Below are positions 41,876 through 50,002 of a stretch of DNA of 64,000 nucleotides, in pieces. Position numbers and translations under genes: made by a program. Every line of letters begins with the position of its first letter. Position 1 is the stretch's first letter. The notes below the pieces were generated by a model. It ran no database searches, was not told the DNA's origin, and saw nothing but the letters and a program-made list of their open reading frames with translations. The DNA comes from Affinundibacterium flavidum (GTDB lineage Bacteria > Pseudomonadota > Gammaproteobacteria > Burkholderiales > Burkholderiaceae_D), in NCBI RefSeq assembly GCF_014284175.1, contig NZ_JACOGA010000001.1, positions 124,001 through 188,000 on the forward strand, written 5' to 3'.

Positions 41876-43105
41876 ATGTTTAAACAATATTTTCACATCG
41901 CGATTAAAGGCTTTTTGCGGCATAAACTTTATACCAGTATTAATCTGTTTTGCATGGTGTTGACTCTGACCATACTCTTGGTTGCAAGCACTTTATTACA
42001 GTCGCAATTTTGGCCGACGGGCGTGGAAGGTAAGAGTGATCGGTTTTTGCAGATTCAGCATATTTTCCAAGAAGGAAAAGGCAGTTTTAATTCTAGATTG
42101 GGCTATAAAGTCATTACTTATTTGCGACAAATGAAGTCGATAGACACGGTTGCTGGGGTGTCAGATATCAGTCCTATTTCTATCTACCAAAATGACACCG
42201 TGACAGAAGTGATGATGCGTTATACCGACGCTGAGTATTGGACGATTTTGGATTTTAAGTTTATCGGTGGGCGTAGTCCAACTAAACAAGAAGTGGAACA
42301 AGGCAGATTCTTAGCGGTGGTTAATCGCGCGACTGCTGAAAAATTGTTTGCTAGCGTGGATGTCATCGGTAAGACAGTCAATGTGGGTGGGCAGCAGTTT
42401 GACATACTAGGCGTAGTTGAAAACGTAAATCAAAGCAATGCTTATGCAGACTTGTGGTTGCCGGTTACGACCTCAATGCAAGCAGAGTTGATGAATCAGA
42501 TACACGGTAAATTTATGGCTTTGCTTTTGGCGGAACATAGCAATGATTTTTTCAAGATCAAAGATGAGGTGCAGCAAGTAGCAAAGAAGATTAATGCTGA
42601 TTTTCCAAGAAAAGGGCAAACCACCTATCTGTGGGCTGATAGCAAACTTGATCTGTATGCGCGCTTGGAGAATCGACGTTTTGGTAAAGCCGATGCAGGT
42701 ACTGAAACAGTTGTCATTAAAGCTGTTGTGATTACCGTACTGTTTATGCTCTTGCCGATATTAAATCTGATTAATCTGAATGCGGGGCGTATTTCCGAAC
42801 GCTGTGGCGAAATTGGTGTCCGTAAAGCGTTTGGCGCTTCGCGACTACATTTAATGCAGCAATTTATATTTGAAAGTATGACATTGACCTTCATTGCTGG
42901 TCTATTGGCTTTGGTGTTTGCGAAGTTCACGCTCTGGTTTATCGGTGCACTTGGTGTCGTTCCGTATTTGAATACTGAATTAAATTGGCAAGTATTTGGG
43001 GTCGGTTTTGCGATTACCACCATTTTTGGTCTACTTTCTAGCATCGTGCCAGCTTGGAAAATGGCACGCCTCGATCCTGTTTTTGCTTTGAAAGGTGGAG
43101 TGTAA
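41876..43105 (+). CDS. ABC exporter permease 1 (MacB/FtsX type)
   Basis: This 409-residue inner-membrane permease has one N-terminal helix (about residues 18-40), a large periplasmic MacB_PCD domain (about 45-275) and three C-terminal helices of the FtsX fold. The FtsX part includes the RCGEIGVRKAFGASR cytoplasmic loop and the terminal SIVPAWKMARLDPVFALKGG. The ATG at 41876 is four bases after the ATPase stop. Its stop codon overlaps the start of permease 2 by one base (TAATG). Confidence 0.92.
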   Translation: MFKQYFHIAIKGFLRHKLYTSINLFCMVLTLTILLVASTLLQSQFWPTGVEGKSDRFLQIQHIFQEGKGSFNSRLGYKVITYLRQMKSIDTVAGVSDISPISIYQNDTVTEVMMRYTDAEYWTILDFKFIGGRSPTKQEVEQGRFLAVVNRATAEKLFASVDVIGKTVNVGGQQFDILGVVENVNQSNAYADLWLPVTTSMQAELMNQIHGKFMALLLAEHSNDFFKIKDEVQQVAKKINADFPRKGQTTYLWADSKLDLYARLENRRFGKADAGTETVVIKAVVITVLFMLLPILNLINLNAGRISERCGEIGVRKAFGASRLHLMQQFIFESMTLTFIAGLLALVFAKFTLWFIGALGVVPYLNTELNWQVFGVGFAITTIFGLLSSIVPAWKMARLDPVFALKGGV

Positions 43106-44319
43106 TGTTGCAACATTTATTGAGACAGTTTTGGCACCGCAAATTCAAAAATATCTTACTTAGTGCGGAAATATTATTGGCCTTTCTTTTGGTTTTTGCT
43201 GTGCTTGCGATGACTTTACGTTACCTACAATTAGCACAGCTGCCGATGGGATTTAGCTATCAAGACGTGTGGACAGTTGAAGTCTTGGCCCGAGATAAGG
43301 GAACGGTTGAGAATGACCCTGTGTTTTATGAAAAGCTAAAGCAAGGCTTGTCCGTGCTACCAGAGATAGAGCAATTGGCTTTCGTTTCTTCAGCACCCTA
43401 TACACCATATAGTTGGCGTACTAATTTTTATTTAGCTAATTCCTCAGCGATACACAAAGTCTATTCCCTTTTTGCAGGGGATCATATCTTTGATACTTTA
43501 AACATGAAATTGCTGGCCGGACGTTGGTATTCTGAAGTTGATGAAGGTAAAACAGAGCGGGCGATTGTTATTACTGCGCAGACCGCCCGTAATTTATTTC
43601 CAGGCCACATCAATTTGGGAGACGTTATTGGTAATATCGTCAGTGATGATGGCTCAGATCTTGAAAAACGAAGTCAACTGAAGATTGTTGGTATCGTGAG
43701 TGATTTCCGTTTACATGGTGAATTGGAAGCACCAGAGAATTTCGCCTTTATGCGCTTTTCCCCGCTATCGAGTGAGCGTGGTGTTGCTGTTTTGTTGTTA
43801 AAACTTAGACCAGGAACGCCACGTAATTTTGAAGCCAAGCTCAATCAGCAACTGCGTTTGATACAAAGTAAATTTGGCAGTCGCATCGAAACCCTCAGCG
43901 ACTTACGTCAGACAAAGCTACAAGAGGACATAACACCCTTGATCGCCGCAGCCGTGATTGCCGTCTTCATGTTGCTGATGGTCGTTTTTGGTTTGTTCGG
44001 CGTACTATGGCAAAATACTACCCGACGTATTCCTGAGCTCGGTTTGCGGCGTGCGGTTGGCGCGAGTAGCGGCAGCATTTATCGACAAATTTTGAGCGAG
44101 CAATTTATATTGACGTCCTCAGCGCTTATTATTGGCTTGTTGATCTTGGTGCAGTTGCCGATCACGGGCACCTTTGGTGATGATTTGGATTGGCCTTTGT
44201 TTGGGCTCGCCAGTGTTTTGGCAATGGTTGTGATTTATGGACTTACGATAATTTGTGCACTGTATCCAGCTTGGCGTGCTAGTCGTATGAGTCCGACTCA
44301 GGCTTTGCATTATGAGTAG
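43105..44319 (+). CDS. ABC exporter permease 2 (MacB/FtsX type)
   Basis: This 404-residue paralogue of permease 1 has the same plan: an N-terminal helix (about 18-40), a periplasmic domain, and three C-terminal FtsX helices with the loop RRIPELGLRRAVGASSGS and the ending YPAWRASRMSPTQALHYE. The start ATG overlaps the previous stop and GGTGGAG precedes it. Two different half-permeases instead of one homodimeric MacB suggest a heterodimer. Confidence 0.92.
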   Translation: MLQHLLRQFWHRKFKNILLSAEILLAFLLVFAVLAMTLRYLQLAQLPMGFSYQDVWTVEVLARDKGTVENDPVFYEKLKQGLSVLPEIEQLAFVSSAPYTPYSWRTNFYLANSSAIHKVYSLFAGDHIFDTLNMKLLAGRWYSEVDEGKTERAIVITAQTARNLFPGHINLGDVIGNIVSDDGSDLEKRSQLKIVGIVSDFRLHGELEAPENFAFMRFSPLSSERGVAVLLLKLRPGTPRNFEAKLNQQLRLIQSKFGSRIETLSDLRQTKLQEDITPLIAAAVIAVFMLLMVVFGLFGVLWQNTTRRIPELGLRRAVGASSGSIYRQILSEQFILTSSALIIGLLILVQLPITGTFGDDLDWPLFGLASVLAMVVIYGLTIICALYPAWRASRMSPTQALHYE

Positions 44320-44370
44320 TAGAGATACCAATTACTTCTCATCCTTCAATATTAATTAGAAATTTTCAGC

Positions 44371-45786
44371 ATGATAGTCAACACCGCTTGCGTACTAATT
44401 ATTGATGATGACAGCTCGGTACAAGTGTCGTTGGCATTGCTTTTGAAACAGGCTGGTTATCACTCCGTCACCTGCGATGGCCCGCTGCAGGCTTTACAAG
44501 TTTTGGCGACACAGCCCGTTGATTTGATATTGCAAGACATGAATTTTTCATTGCAAACGAGTGGTGAAGAAGGTTTGCAATTACTAACTGAAATTAAACA
44601 GCGACATCCGGAAATTCCCATTTTACTAATGACTGCGTGGGGATCAATTGCTCTAGCGGTACAGGGCATGAAGTTGGGCGCTACCGATTTTTTTACTAAG
44701 CCCTGGAACAACGCGGCCTTACTACAATTGCTGCAAACCACTCTGACATTGGCGCAGACTACCGAACTAATCAAACCAGAGCGTCAGGTGCTTGATTTGC
44801 AATATGACTTTAGCGGCATCATCGGTGAGCATCCCGATTTACTCAAAGTTCTGGCGACTATCGCACGAGTTGCCAAAACGAATGCTTCGGTCTTAATTCT
44901 GGGTGAGAGTGGTACTGGTAAAGAGTTAATTGCTGATGCGATTCATAGAAATAGTCCGCGTTCATCACGTCATGTGGTGAAAGTGAATATGGGAGCGATT
45001 ACTTCATCCTTGTTCGAAAGTGAAATGTTTGGTCATGTGCGTGGCGCTTTTACTGATGCGAAAAATGATCGAAAAGGTTACTTTGCTCAGGCGCATCAAA
45101 GCACTTTATTCCTAGACGAGATCGGTGAGCTTCAACGTGCTGATCAGGTCAAACTGTTAAGGGTCTTGCAAAACCAGACTTATCAGGCAGTAGGTGGCAG
45201 CAAAACCGAGCAAGCCGATGTGCGGATTATCTCGGCGACGAATAAGGAATTGGCAGAATTGGTTGCCAATGGTGATTTTAGAGAAGATCTATTTTATCGA
45301 CTTAATCTGATCACCATACGCCTGCCTGCTTTACGTGAGCGACGCAGTGATATCCCGCTTTTAGCCAAGCGCTTAATTAAACTACTGACAGATAGTTATG
45401 GCATGTCTGAAGTGCAGATCTCGAATGCGGCGCTTCAATGGCTCAGTCAACAAGTTTGGCCTGGCAATATCCGGCAACTCAAACAGTGCATAGAGCGTAG
45501 TTTGCTTTTGGTGGATAAGACTTTATTGGAAGTCGAAGATCTACGCATGGCGGAAGAAGTAGATACGCAATCTGATTTGTCCAAGTCAGAAGGTCTAAAC
45601 CTAAGCGGTTTAACCTTAGCGCAAGTTGAGAAACACATGATAGAAAAAGCGATGGAAGAACATCAAGGACAAATCTCGCGTGTCGCCAAAACTTTGGGAT
45701 TGAGTCGATTTACTTTATATCGGCGTTTGGAAAAGCATCAAATTGCGACTGAAGGCCTTGCTAATTTGGAGCGTGACAGCGAATGA
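44371..45786 (+). CDS. NtrC-family sigma-54 activator response regulator
   Basis: This 471-residue regulator has a receiver domain (about residues 6-125; IDDDSS, LQDMNF, conserved Lys in FFTKPW). A sigma-54 AAA domain follows (about 145-375) with Walker A GESGTGKE near residue 176 and Walker B FLDEIGE. A Fis-type DNA-binding domain ends it (about 420-465; ISRVAKTLGLSRFTLYRRL). The sigma-54 contact loop reads GAFTDA rather than GAFTGA, a variant found in some active family members. It should bind the palindromes at 37.83 and 37.87 kb and drive the promoter at 38.01 kb. Its stop overlaps the kinase start (ATGA). Confidence 0.93.
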   Translation: MIVNTACVLIIDDDSSVQVSLALLLKQAGYHSVTCDGPLQALQVLATQPVDLILQDMNFSLQTSGEEGLQLLTEIKQRHPEIPILLMTAWGSIALAVQGMKLGATDFFTKPWNNAALLQLLQTTLTLAQTTELIKPERQVLDLQYDFSGIIGEHPDLLKVLATIARVAKTNASVLILGESGTGKELIADAIHRNSPRSSRHVVKVNMGAITSSLFESEMFGHVRGAFTDAKNDRKGYFAQAHQSTLFLDEIGELQRADQVKLLRVLQNQTYQAVGGSKTEQADVRIISATNKELAELVANGDFREDLFYRLNLITIRLPALRERRSDIPLLAKRLIKLLTDSYGMSEVQISNAALQWLSQQVWPGNIRQLKQCIERSLLLVDKTLLEVEDLRMAEEVDTQSDLSKSEGLNLSGLTLAQVEKHMIEKAMEEHQGQISRVAKTLGLSRFTLYRRLEKHQIATEGLANLERDSE

Positions 45787-47162
45787 AGCTGCGTCATCAA
45801 TTGATGTTATATCTGGGTGGCCTTCATGTGCTGTTATTGGGAGGAGTATTTTTCTATTTTCAGGATCAGCCTGGAATTTTGTTCGTCGCTGAAATATCAA
45901 TATTGCTGAGCCTGAGTTTGGGCATCGTGCTGACGAAACGGGCTCTAAAACCCTACGTGTTTACCCAGCAGTTTCAGGATCTATTGCAAGATGAAAATTA
46001 TGCCGCGCGCATACGAAGCACACCGAGTCATGAACTGAATGACTTAGTACAAAATTTTAATCGTATGTTGGAATTGCTGTATACCGAACGCATACGCTTA
46101 GGTGAACAACGAGGTTTGCTGGATAAACTTTTAGACGCCATTCCTAGCGCGGTATTCGTGTTTGATTTTGATGGTCGTTTGAGTCTGATCAATGCTAGTG
46201 CTAAGAACTTATTGGAGCATAGAGTACAAATAGGTGCGGCACTTGAATTGACATTGACTGAGCACGAATCGATTACGCATGACAATACGGCGCGGCTTCA
46301 GAAAATGCTTGATGAGCTCAATAGTTTGGCTGTTGGCGAAAGTAAGCTTATAGCTGGCAAGGATGGTCTACGCTATCGCTGTCAACGCAATCAGTTTATC
46401 GATCGTGGTTTTTGTCGTGACTTTTTATTGGTTGATGAAATTACCGCTGCCTTACAAGCTTCTGAAAAAGCGACTTACGATAAAGTTGTACGCGTGCTAG
46501 CGCATGAAGTTAATAACACAGTCGCTGTGACAGGTTCGGTCATGGACTCATTATTATTTTATCGTGCGCAACTGAGACAAGATGATCAACAAGACTTTGG
46601 CACGGCAGTAGAGGCGGTGCGCGTTCGCAATCAACATCTGGCGGAATTTATTGAGCGCTTCACGCAAGTAGTAAAAATGCCTGAACCCATTTTGCGTAGC
46701 TGTAATGTCGCTGAAGTGATTGATCGTGTACTCGTTCTGTATAAGCAGCAATGTGAGAGTTTAGGCATACAACTGCTATTCATGCCAATGCAGAATATGC
46801 CTGTTGCCAGGCTAGACCGGCATTTGTTTGAGCAGGCATTGATGAATGTTTTTAAGAATGCGATAGAAGCTGCTTCGACCCGTTTGGAATTAACCGCTAC
46901 CGAACATGATGCGTATGTTCATGTGAGCTTGGACTATGATACGTCTTCTCAAGCCCTGCATCTGATGATTGTTGACTCTGGTAAGGCGTTGATTGATGTT
47001 CCGCAAGATCAATTATTCACGCCTTTCTTCACGACCAAGAAAGGTGGGCAGGGCATAGGTTTAATGTTTGTAAGAGAGGTGTGTCAGCGCCATGGCTTCG
47101 CATATCGCCTTATATCCAGAACGAATGGCGACGCTGAGTTCTCAATTCGGATCAATATTTAA
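45783..47162 (+). CDS. NtrB-type membrane histidine kinase
   Basis: This 459-residue sensor kinase partners the NtrC-like regulator. Two N-terminal helices (about residues 10-28 and 32-50) leave only a very short periplasmic loop, so sensing is probably within the membrane or cytoplasm. A HAMP-like linker and a PAS domain (about 110-210; LLDAIPSAVFVFDFDG) precede the dimerisation domain with the phospho-acceptor in VLAHEVNNTVAV near residue 240. The ATPase domain shows NVFKNAIEAA, a reduced DSGKAL glycine box and FFTTKKGGQGIGL. The short-loop design resembles intramembrane-sensing kinases that work with peptide exporters. Confidence 0.9.
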   Translation: MKLRHQLMLYLGGLHVLLLGGVFFYFQDQPGILFVAEISILLSLSLGIVLTKRALKPYVFTQQFQDLLQDENYAARIRSTPSHELNDLVQNFNRMLELLYTERIRLGEQRGLLDKLLDAIPSAVFVFDFDGRLSLINASAKNLLEHRVQIGAALELTLTEHESITHDNTARLQKMLDELNSLAVGESKLIAGKDGLRYRCQRNQFIDRGFCRDFLLVDEITAALQASEKATYDKVVRVLAHEVNNTVAVTGSVMDSLLFYRAQLRQDDQQDFGTAVEAVRVRNQHLAEFIERFTQVVKMPEPILRSCNVAEVIDRVLVLYKQQCESLGIQLLFMPMQNMPVARLDRHLFEQALMNVFKNAIEAASTRLELTATEHDAYVHVSLDYDTSSQALHLMIVDSGKALIDVPQDQLFTPFFTTKKGGQGIGLMFVREVCQRHGFAYRLISRTNGDAEFSIRINI

Positions 47163-47229
47163 GTTCCTAAAACACTAGCCATAAAATTCACACCGTATTT
47201 TTTGCTCTTCATCTCTAAATTTTGGCTTT

Positions 47230-47245
47230 TGTCGGAATTCGCACG
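47230..47245. promoter_or_regulatory. third copy of the enhancer-like palindrome
   Basis: TGTCGGAATTCGCACG matches upstream site 1 (37,832) at 14 of 16 positions. It lies between the kinase gene and the next gene, 77 bases before a weak sigma-54-like sequence. Confidence 0.5.
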
Positions 47246-47321
47246 CTTCTTTCTCTTCTCCTGATTATTCTCTGAACACACTTATCGACAGGCTTGTGTA
47301 AAAAGGTGGTTCGATGTGTCT

Positions 47322-47337
47322 AGGCTTAGAATTTTCA
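47322..47337 (+). promoter_or_regulatory. weak sigma-54-like promoter
   Basis: AGGCTTAGAATTTTCA fits the -24 GGC and -12 TT..C pattern but has T in place of the key G of GC. A start point near 47,348 would give a leader of about 16 bases carrying the ribosome-binding site of the next gene. Confidence 0.3.
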
Positions 47338-47363
47338 ATTCAGACTTTTTCAGGAGAATAATC

Positions 47364-47918
47364 ATGGCATTTTTTCGTTCTACATTTCAAACACTTAAAC
47401 AAATTTGTATTGGCGCTGTAGTTACCTGCAGCTTGATTGGTGCCGGTGTGGCGCATGCTGAGCGTGGCCCTGCAACGGCAGAGGAAGGTGAACGTATCGT
47501 TAAATTGGCAGCCGTGTCGGATAAAGATCCATTGGCAACGATGAATTCTGCCGAAGGGCGGTGGTTTCAGAAGTGGGCTGATGATGTGCCTGACTATATG
47601 TTCGGCCCGGATAAGGGCGTGTTCTGGTTTCACAACGGTGTTGCCAAGGGTGATTTGATGCGTGTTTTACGGTTTCATCATACTGTGAGTACAGCAGCTT
47701 TTCAGTTACAAAAGAAGATCAAAGATCCTATGAAAAACGAAGCTGATAACGAAGCAAAGACATTAGCTGGTGTAGAAGGCCTGTTGCGTGCGTATGAATC
47801 TTTGGTGGCAAAAAATGCGGAAAACCGTGTGGCAGCGATTGATGAGTTGATCGCGGCGCGTAACAAAGGTGGATTGGCGGAGCTTGTGAAGAAAATGCCT
47901 CCTATGCCAAGTCGGTAA
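47364..47918 (+). CDS. small exported protein of unknown function
   Basis: This 184-residue protein has a signal peptide (about residues 1-31, cleavage after AHA). The mature part is mainly helical, with no cysteines and a conserved-looking WFQKWADDVPDYMFGPDKG segment and FHHTVSTAAFQLQKK. No family is recognised. The ATG at 47364 is set by AGGAGAA six bases upstream. The upstream region has a copy of the enhancer palindrome of the exporter operon, so it may be a coregulated target, perhaps a sensor accessory or substrate-binding factor. Confidence 0.75.
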   Translation: MAFFRSTFQTLKQICIGAVVTCSLIGAGVAHAERGPATAEEGERIVKLAAVSDKDPLATMNSAEGRWFQKWADDVPDYMFGPDKGVFWFHNGVAKGDLMRVLRFHHTVSTAAFQLQKKIKDPMKNEADNEAKTLAGVEGLLRAYESLVAKNAENRVAAIDELIAARNKGGLAELVKKMPPMPSR

Positions 47919-47996
47919 TGTTGCGTAGTGAAGGGTGAGTTGGTAGCTCGCTCTTCTTACTCCCGAATTCTTTTTCCGAAATTACTTGGAACTTCA

Positions 47997-49433
47997 ATGA
48001 CTACATCTTTTTCACGCCGTCTTTGCCTTGCCGCCTTCGCCGCGAGCGTTGGCCTCTTATCACATACTGTTGGCTATGCTCAAAATCAGACAGATTCCAC
48101 CCAAATACCTCAAATAAGTAGCGTGAGTATTTCACAAAACTTGCTAACAGAAATCAAACAACACAATCAACTGATGTTGAATTTGGAAGAAATGTGTGAC
48201 GGTATCGGGCCGCGTTTAACGGGTTCGCCACAGTTGCGTCAGGCGCAGCAATGGGCGATGGCGAAGCTCAAAAGTTATGGCGCGGTAAATGTGCATGAAG
48301 AAGCTTATGACTTAGGGAAAGCTTGGACACGAGGCGTCGCTCGCGTCCGACTTTTGAATGCAAATGGCATGGTTTTAGATGTCCAGCAACAAGCCTGGAG
48401 CGAAAGTAGTCCGCACAAAATGTTTGCAGAAGTCATTGTCATGAACGTCAAGACTTTAGATGAGTTCAAGCAAATCGCACCTCGCTTGCGTGGAAAAATT
48501 GTGTTGGCTATATCGACGCCTAAAGCAACGCCGGAACAAGAAAAAAACTTTAAGCAATATTCGGATGAATTGAATAAGGCAATACAAGAAGCGAATTTCT
48601 CTGCGATATTTTTTGTTTCTGGTCGTGAAGGTAATTTGCAGGATATGCACGGAAGTCCCAGTGCGCGTTACAAAAGAAATGCAGCGATCATCACCAAAGA
48701 ACATGCAAATTTATTGCAGCGCTTAATTGCCCGCGGTATCACACCAAAGATTGAGTTTGAGTTTGGTGGTCGCCTGAGTAAAGATACAGTGAAGGCGTAC
48801 AACGTAGTCGCAGATTTCCCGGGAACAGAATTAGCCGATGAAATGGTGGTGCTAGGCGCACATCAAGATTCTTGGGATTTGGGAACCGGCGCGACTGATA
48901 ACGGCGTTGGTGCGGTAGTGACGATGGAAGTTTTGCGCGCGATGCATGCGCTTAATTTGAAACCGAAAAGAACATTGCGAGTAGTATTGTTTTCGGGTGA
49001 AGAGCAAGGCTTATTGGGTAGCAAAGCTTATCTAAAAGCACATGTAGCTGAGCAAGCGAAAATACAGGCGATGCTGACGCAAGATGCAGGGGGCGGGCGC
49101 ATTACCGGTTTTCTGGATATGAAGGTTGATGAATGGTTCACTGCTTTGAATGAAGCCAAAGAACAGACTAAAGAATTAAATAGCCTAGACATCACCTATG
49201 CAGCTGGGGGTGGGTCTGATCATCAAGCTTTTTTTGAACAAGGTATACCGGCATTTGCGCCTATTCAAGATACGCTCGACTATCGTTCGCATACTTGGCA
49301 TAGTCAGGTCGATACGGTGGATCATGTGGCGAAAGAAAATTTAGTCCAAAATGCGCAAGTCATGGCGGTGATGACGTGGGCGATGTTGAATGGAAAAAAA
49401 TTACCGCATCAAGCGCCCCAGGTTTTGCGCTAG
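47997..49433 (+). CDS. M28-family zinc aminopeptidase, exported
   Basis: This 478-residue peptidase has a signal peptide (cleavage near GYAQ), an apical PA-like insert (about 140-250) and an M28 catalytic domain. Zinc ligands and the catalytic acids are visible in GAHQDSWDLGTGATDN (His, Asp), FSGEEQGLLGS (the Glu pair), MLTQDAGGG and the late histidine of SDHQAFFEQG. It should remove N-terminal residues from peptides outside the cytoplasm. The ATG at 47997 is preferred to an upstream GTG because it begins the signal peptide. A truncated copy of its 3' part lies at 54.4-54.75 kb. Confidence 0.92.
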   Translation: MTTSFSRRLCLAAFAASVGLLSHTVGYAQNQTDSTQIPQISSVSISQNLLTEIKQHNQLMLNLEEMCDGIGPRLTGSPQLRQAQQWAMAKLKSYGAVNVHEEAYDLGKAWTRGVARVRLLNANGMVLDVQQQAWSESSPHKMFAEVIVMNVKTLDEFKQIAPRLRGKIVLAISTPKATPEQEKNFKQYSDELNKAIQEANFSAIFFVSGREGNLQDMHGSPSARYKRNAAIITKEHANLLQRLIARGITPKIEFEFGGRLSKDTVKAYNVVADFPGTELADEMVVLGAHQDSWDLGTGATDNGVGAVVTMEVLRAMHALNLKPKRTLRVVLFSGEEQGLLGSKAYLKAHVAEQAKIQAMLTQDAGGGRITGFLDMKVDEWFTALNEAKEQTKELNSLDITYAAGGGSDHQAFFEQGIPAFAPIQDTLDYRSHTWHSQVDTVDHVAKENLVQNAQVMAVMTWAMLNGKKLPHQAPQVLR

Positions 49434-49531
49434 AACGTTAATCATAGGATTTGTACTTTTTGGGGAGGAGAAAAGGCGTCGTCATTAGGGTAATTGGGGG
49501 TAATTCAGGGCAATTGTATTTATTGCATTTC

Positions 49532-49577
49532 CTGTAGAAAAAAATTTCTAGACAAAAGTTTCTACAGCATTTATAGT
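49532..49577 (+). promoter_or_regulatory. promoter and operator of the BlaI/BlaR-like operon
   Basis: A -35-like TAGACA (49549-49554) and a -10 TATAGT (49572-49577) are 17 bases apart. Inverted repeats overlap them: CTGTAGAAA (49532-49540) with TTTCTACAG (49559-49567), and TAGAAA-N4-TTTCTA (49535-49550). This layout fits autorepression by a dimeric BlaI-type repressor. Confidence 0.6.
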
Positions 49578-49597
49578 GCCTCCACTATTGAATTGCA

Positions 49598-50002
49598 ATG
49601 CTGAAAATACTCACTTCTATGACGAAATCTTCTATTCCCAAACCGACTGCATCGGAACTGAATTTGCTCAAGTTACTCTGGCAGTACGGCCCAATGAACT
49701 CCAAGCAAGCTCATGAACGCCTACAGCTTGAGCGTCCTGAAATTGCCTATGCTACGGTTTTGCGCCATCTGCAAATCATGCATGGGAAGGGCATATTGAC
49801 AAGGGATGAGAGTCAGCGCCCGCATTTATACGCACCCTCTCAGGCACAGGATTCCTTGCAAACGAATTTGCTCAAAGACATGATACAAAAAGTGTTTGCT
49901 GGCTCAGGCAAGGCTTTGATATTGGCGGCTCTGCGTGGTCATGTCACCGAAGCGGAACGTGACGAAATCGAGCAAATTTTGCAGGATGAAAAGAAAACAT
50001 GA
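49598..50002 (+). CDS. BlaI/MecI-family repressor
   Basis: This 134-residue winged-helix repressor (PF03965) has the helix-turn-helix KPTASELNLLKLLWQYG through SKQAHERL and YATVLRHLQIMHGKG. A C-terminal dimerisation helix (about 90-130) follows. In the bla/mec systems such repressors are cleaved after the M56 sensor protease is activated by beta-lactam. The start could be 49598 or 49619; neither has a good ribosome-binding site, and the second gives the more typical N-terminus. Its stop overlaps the start of the sensor protease gene (ATGA). Confidence 0.92.
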   Translation: MLKILTSMTKSSIPKPTASELNLLKLLWQYGPMNSKQAHERLQLERPEIAYATVLRHLQIMHGKGILTRDESQRPHLYAPSQAQDSLQTNLLKDMIQKVFAGSGKALILAALRGHVTEAERDEIEQILQDEKKT

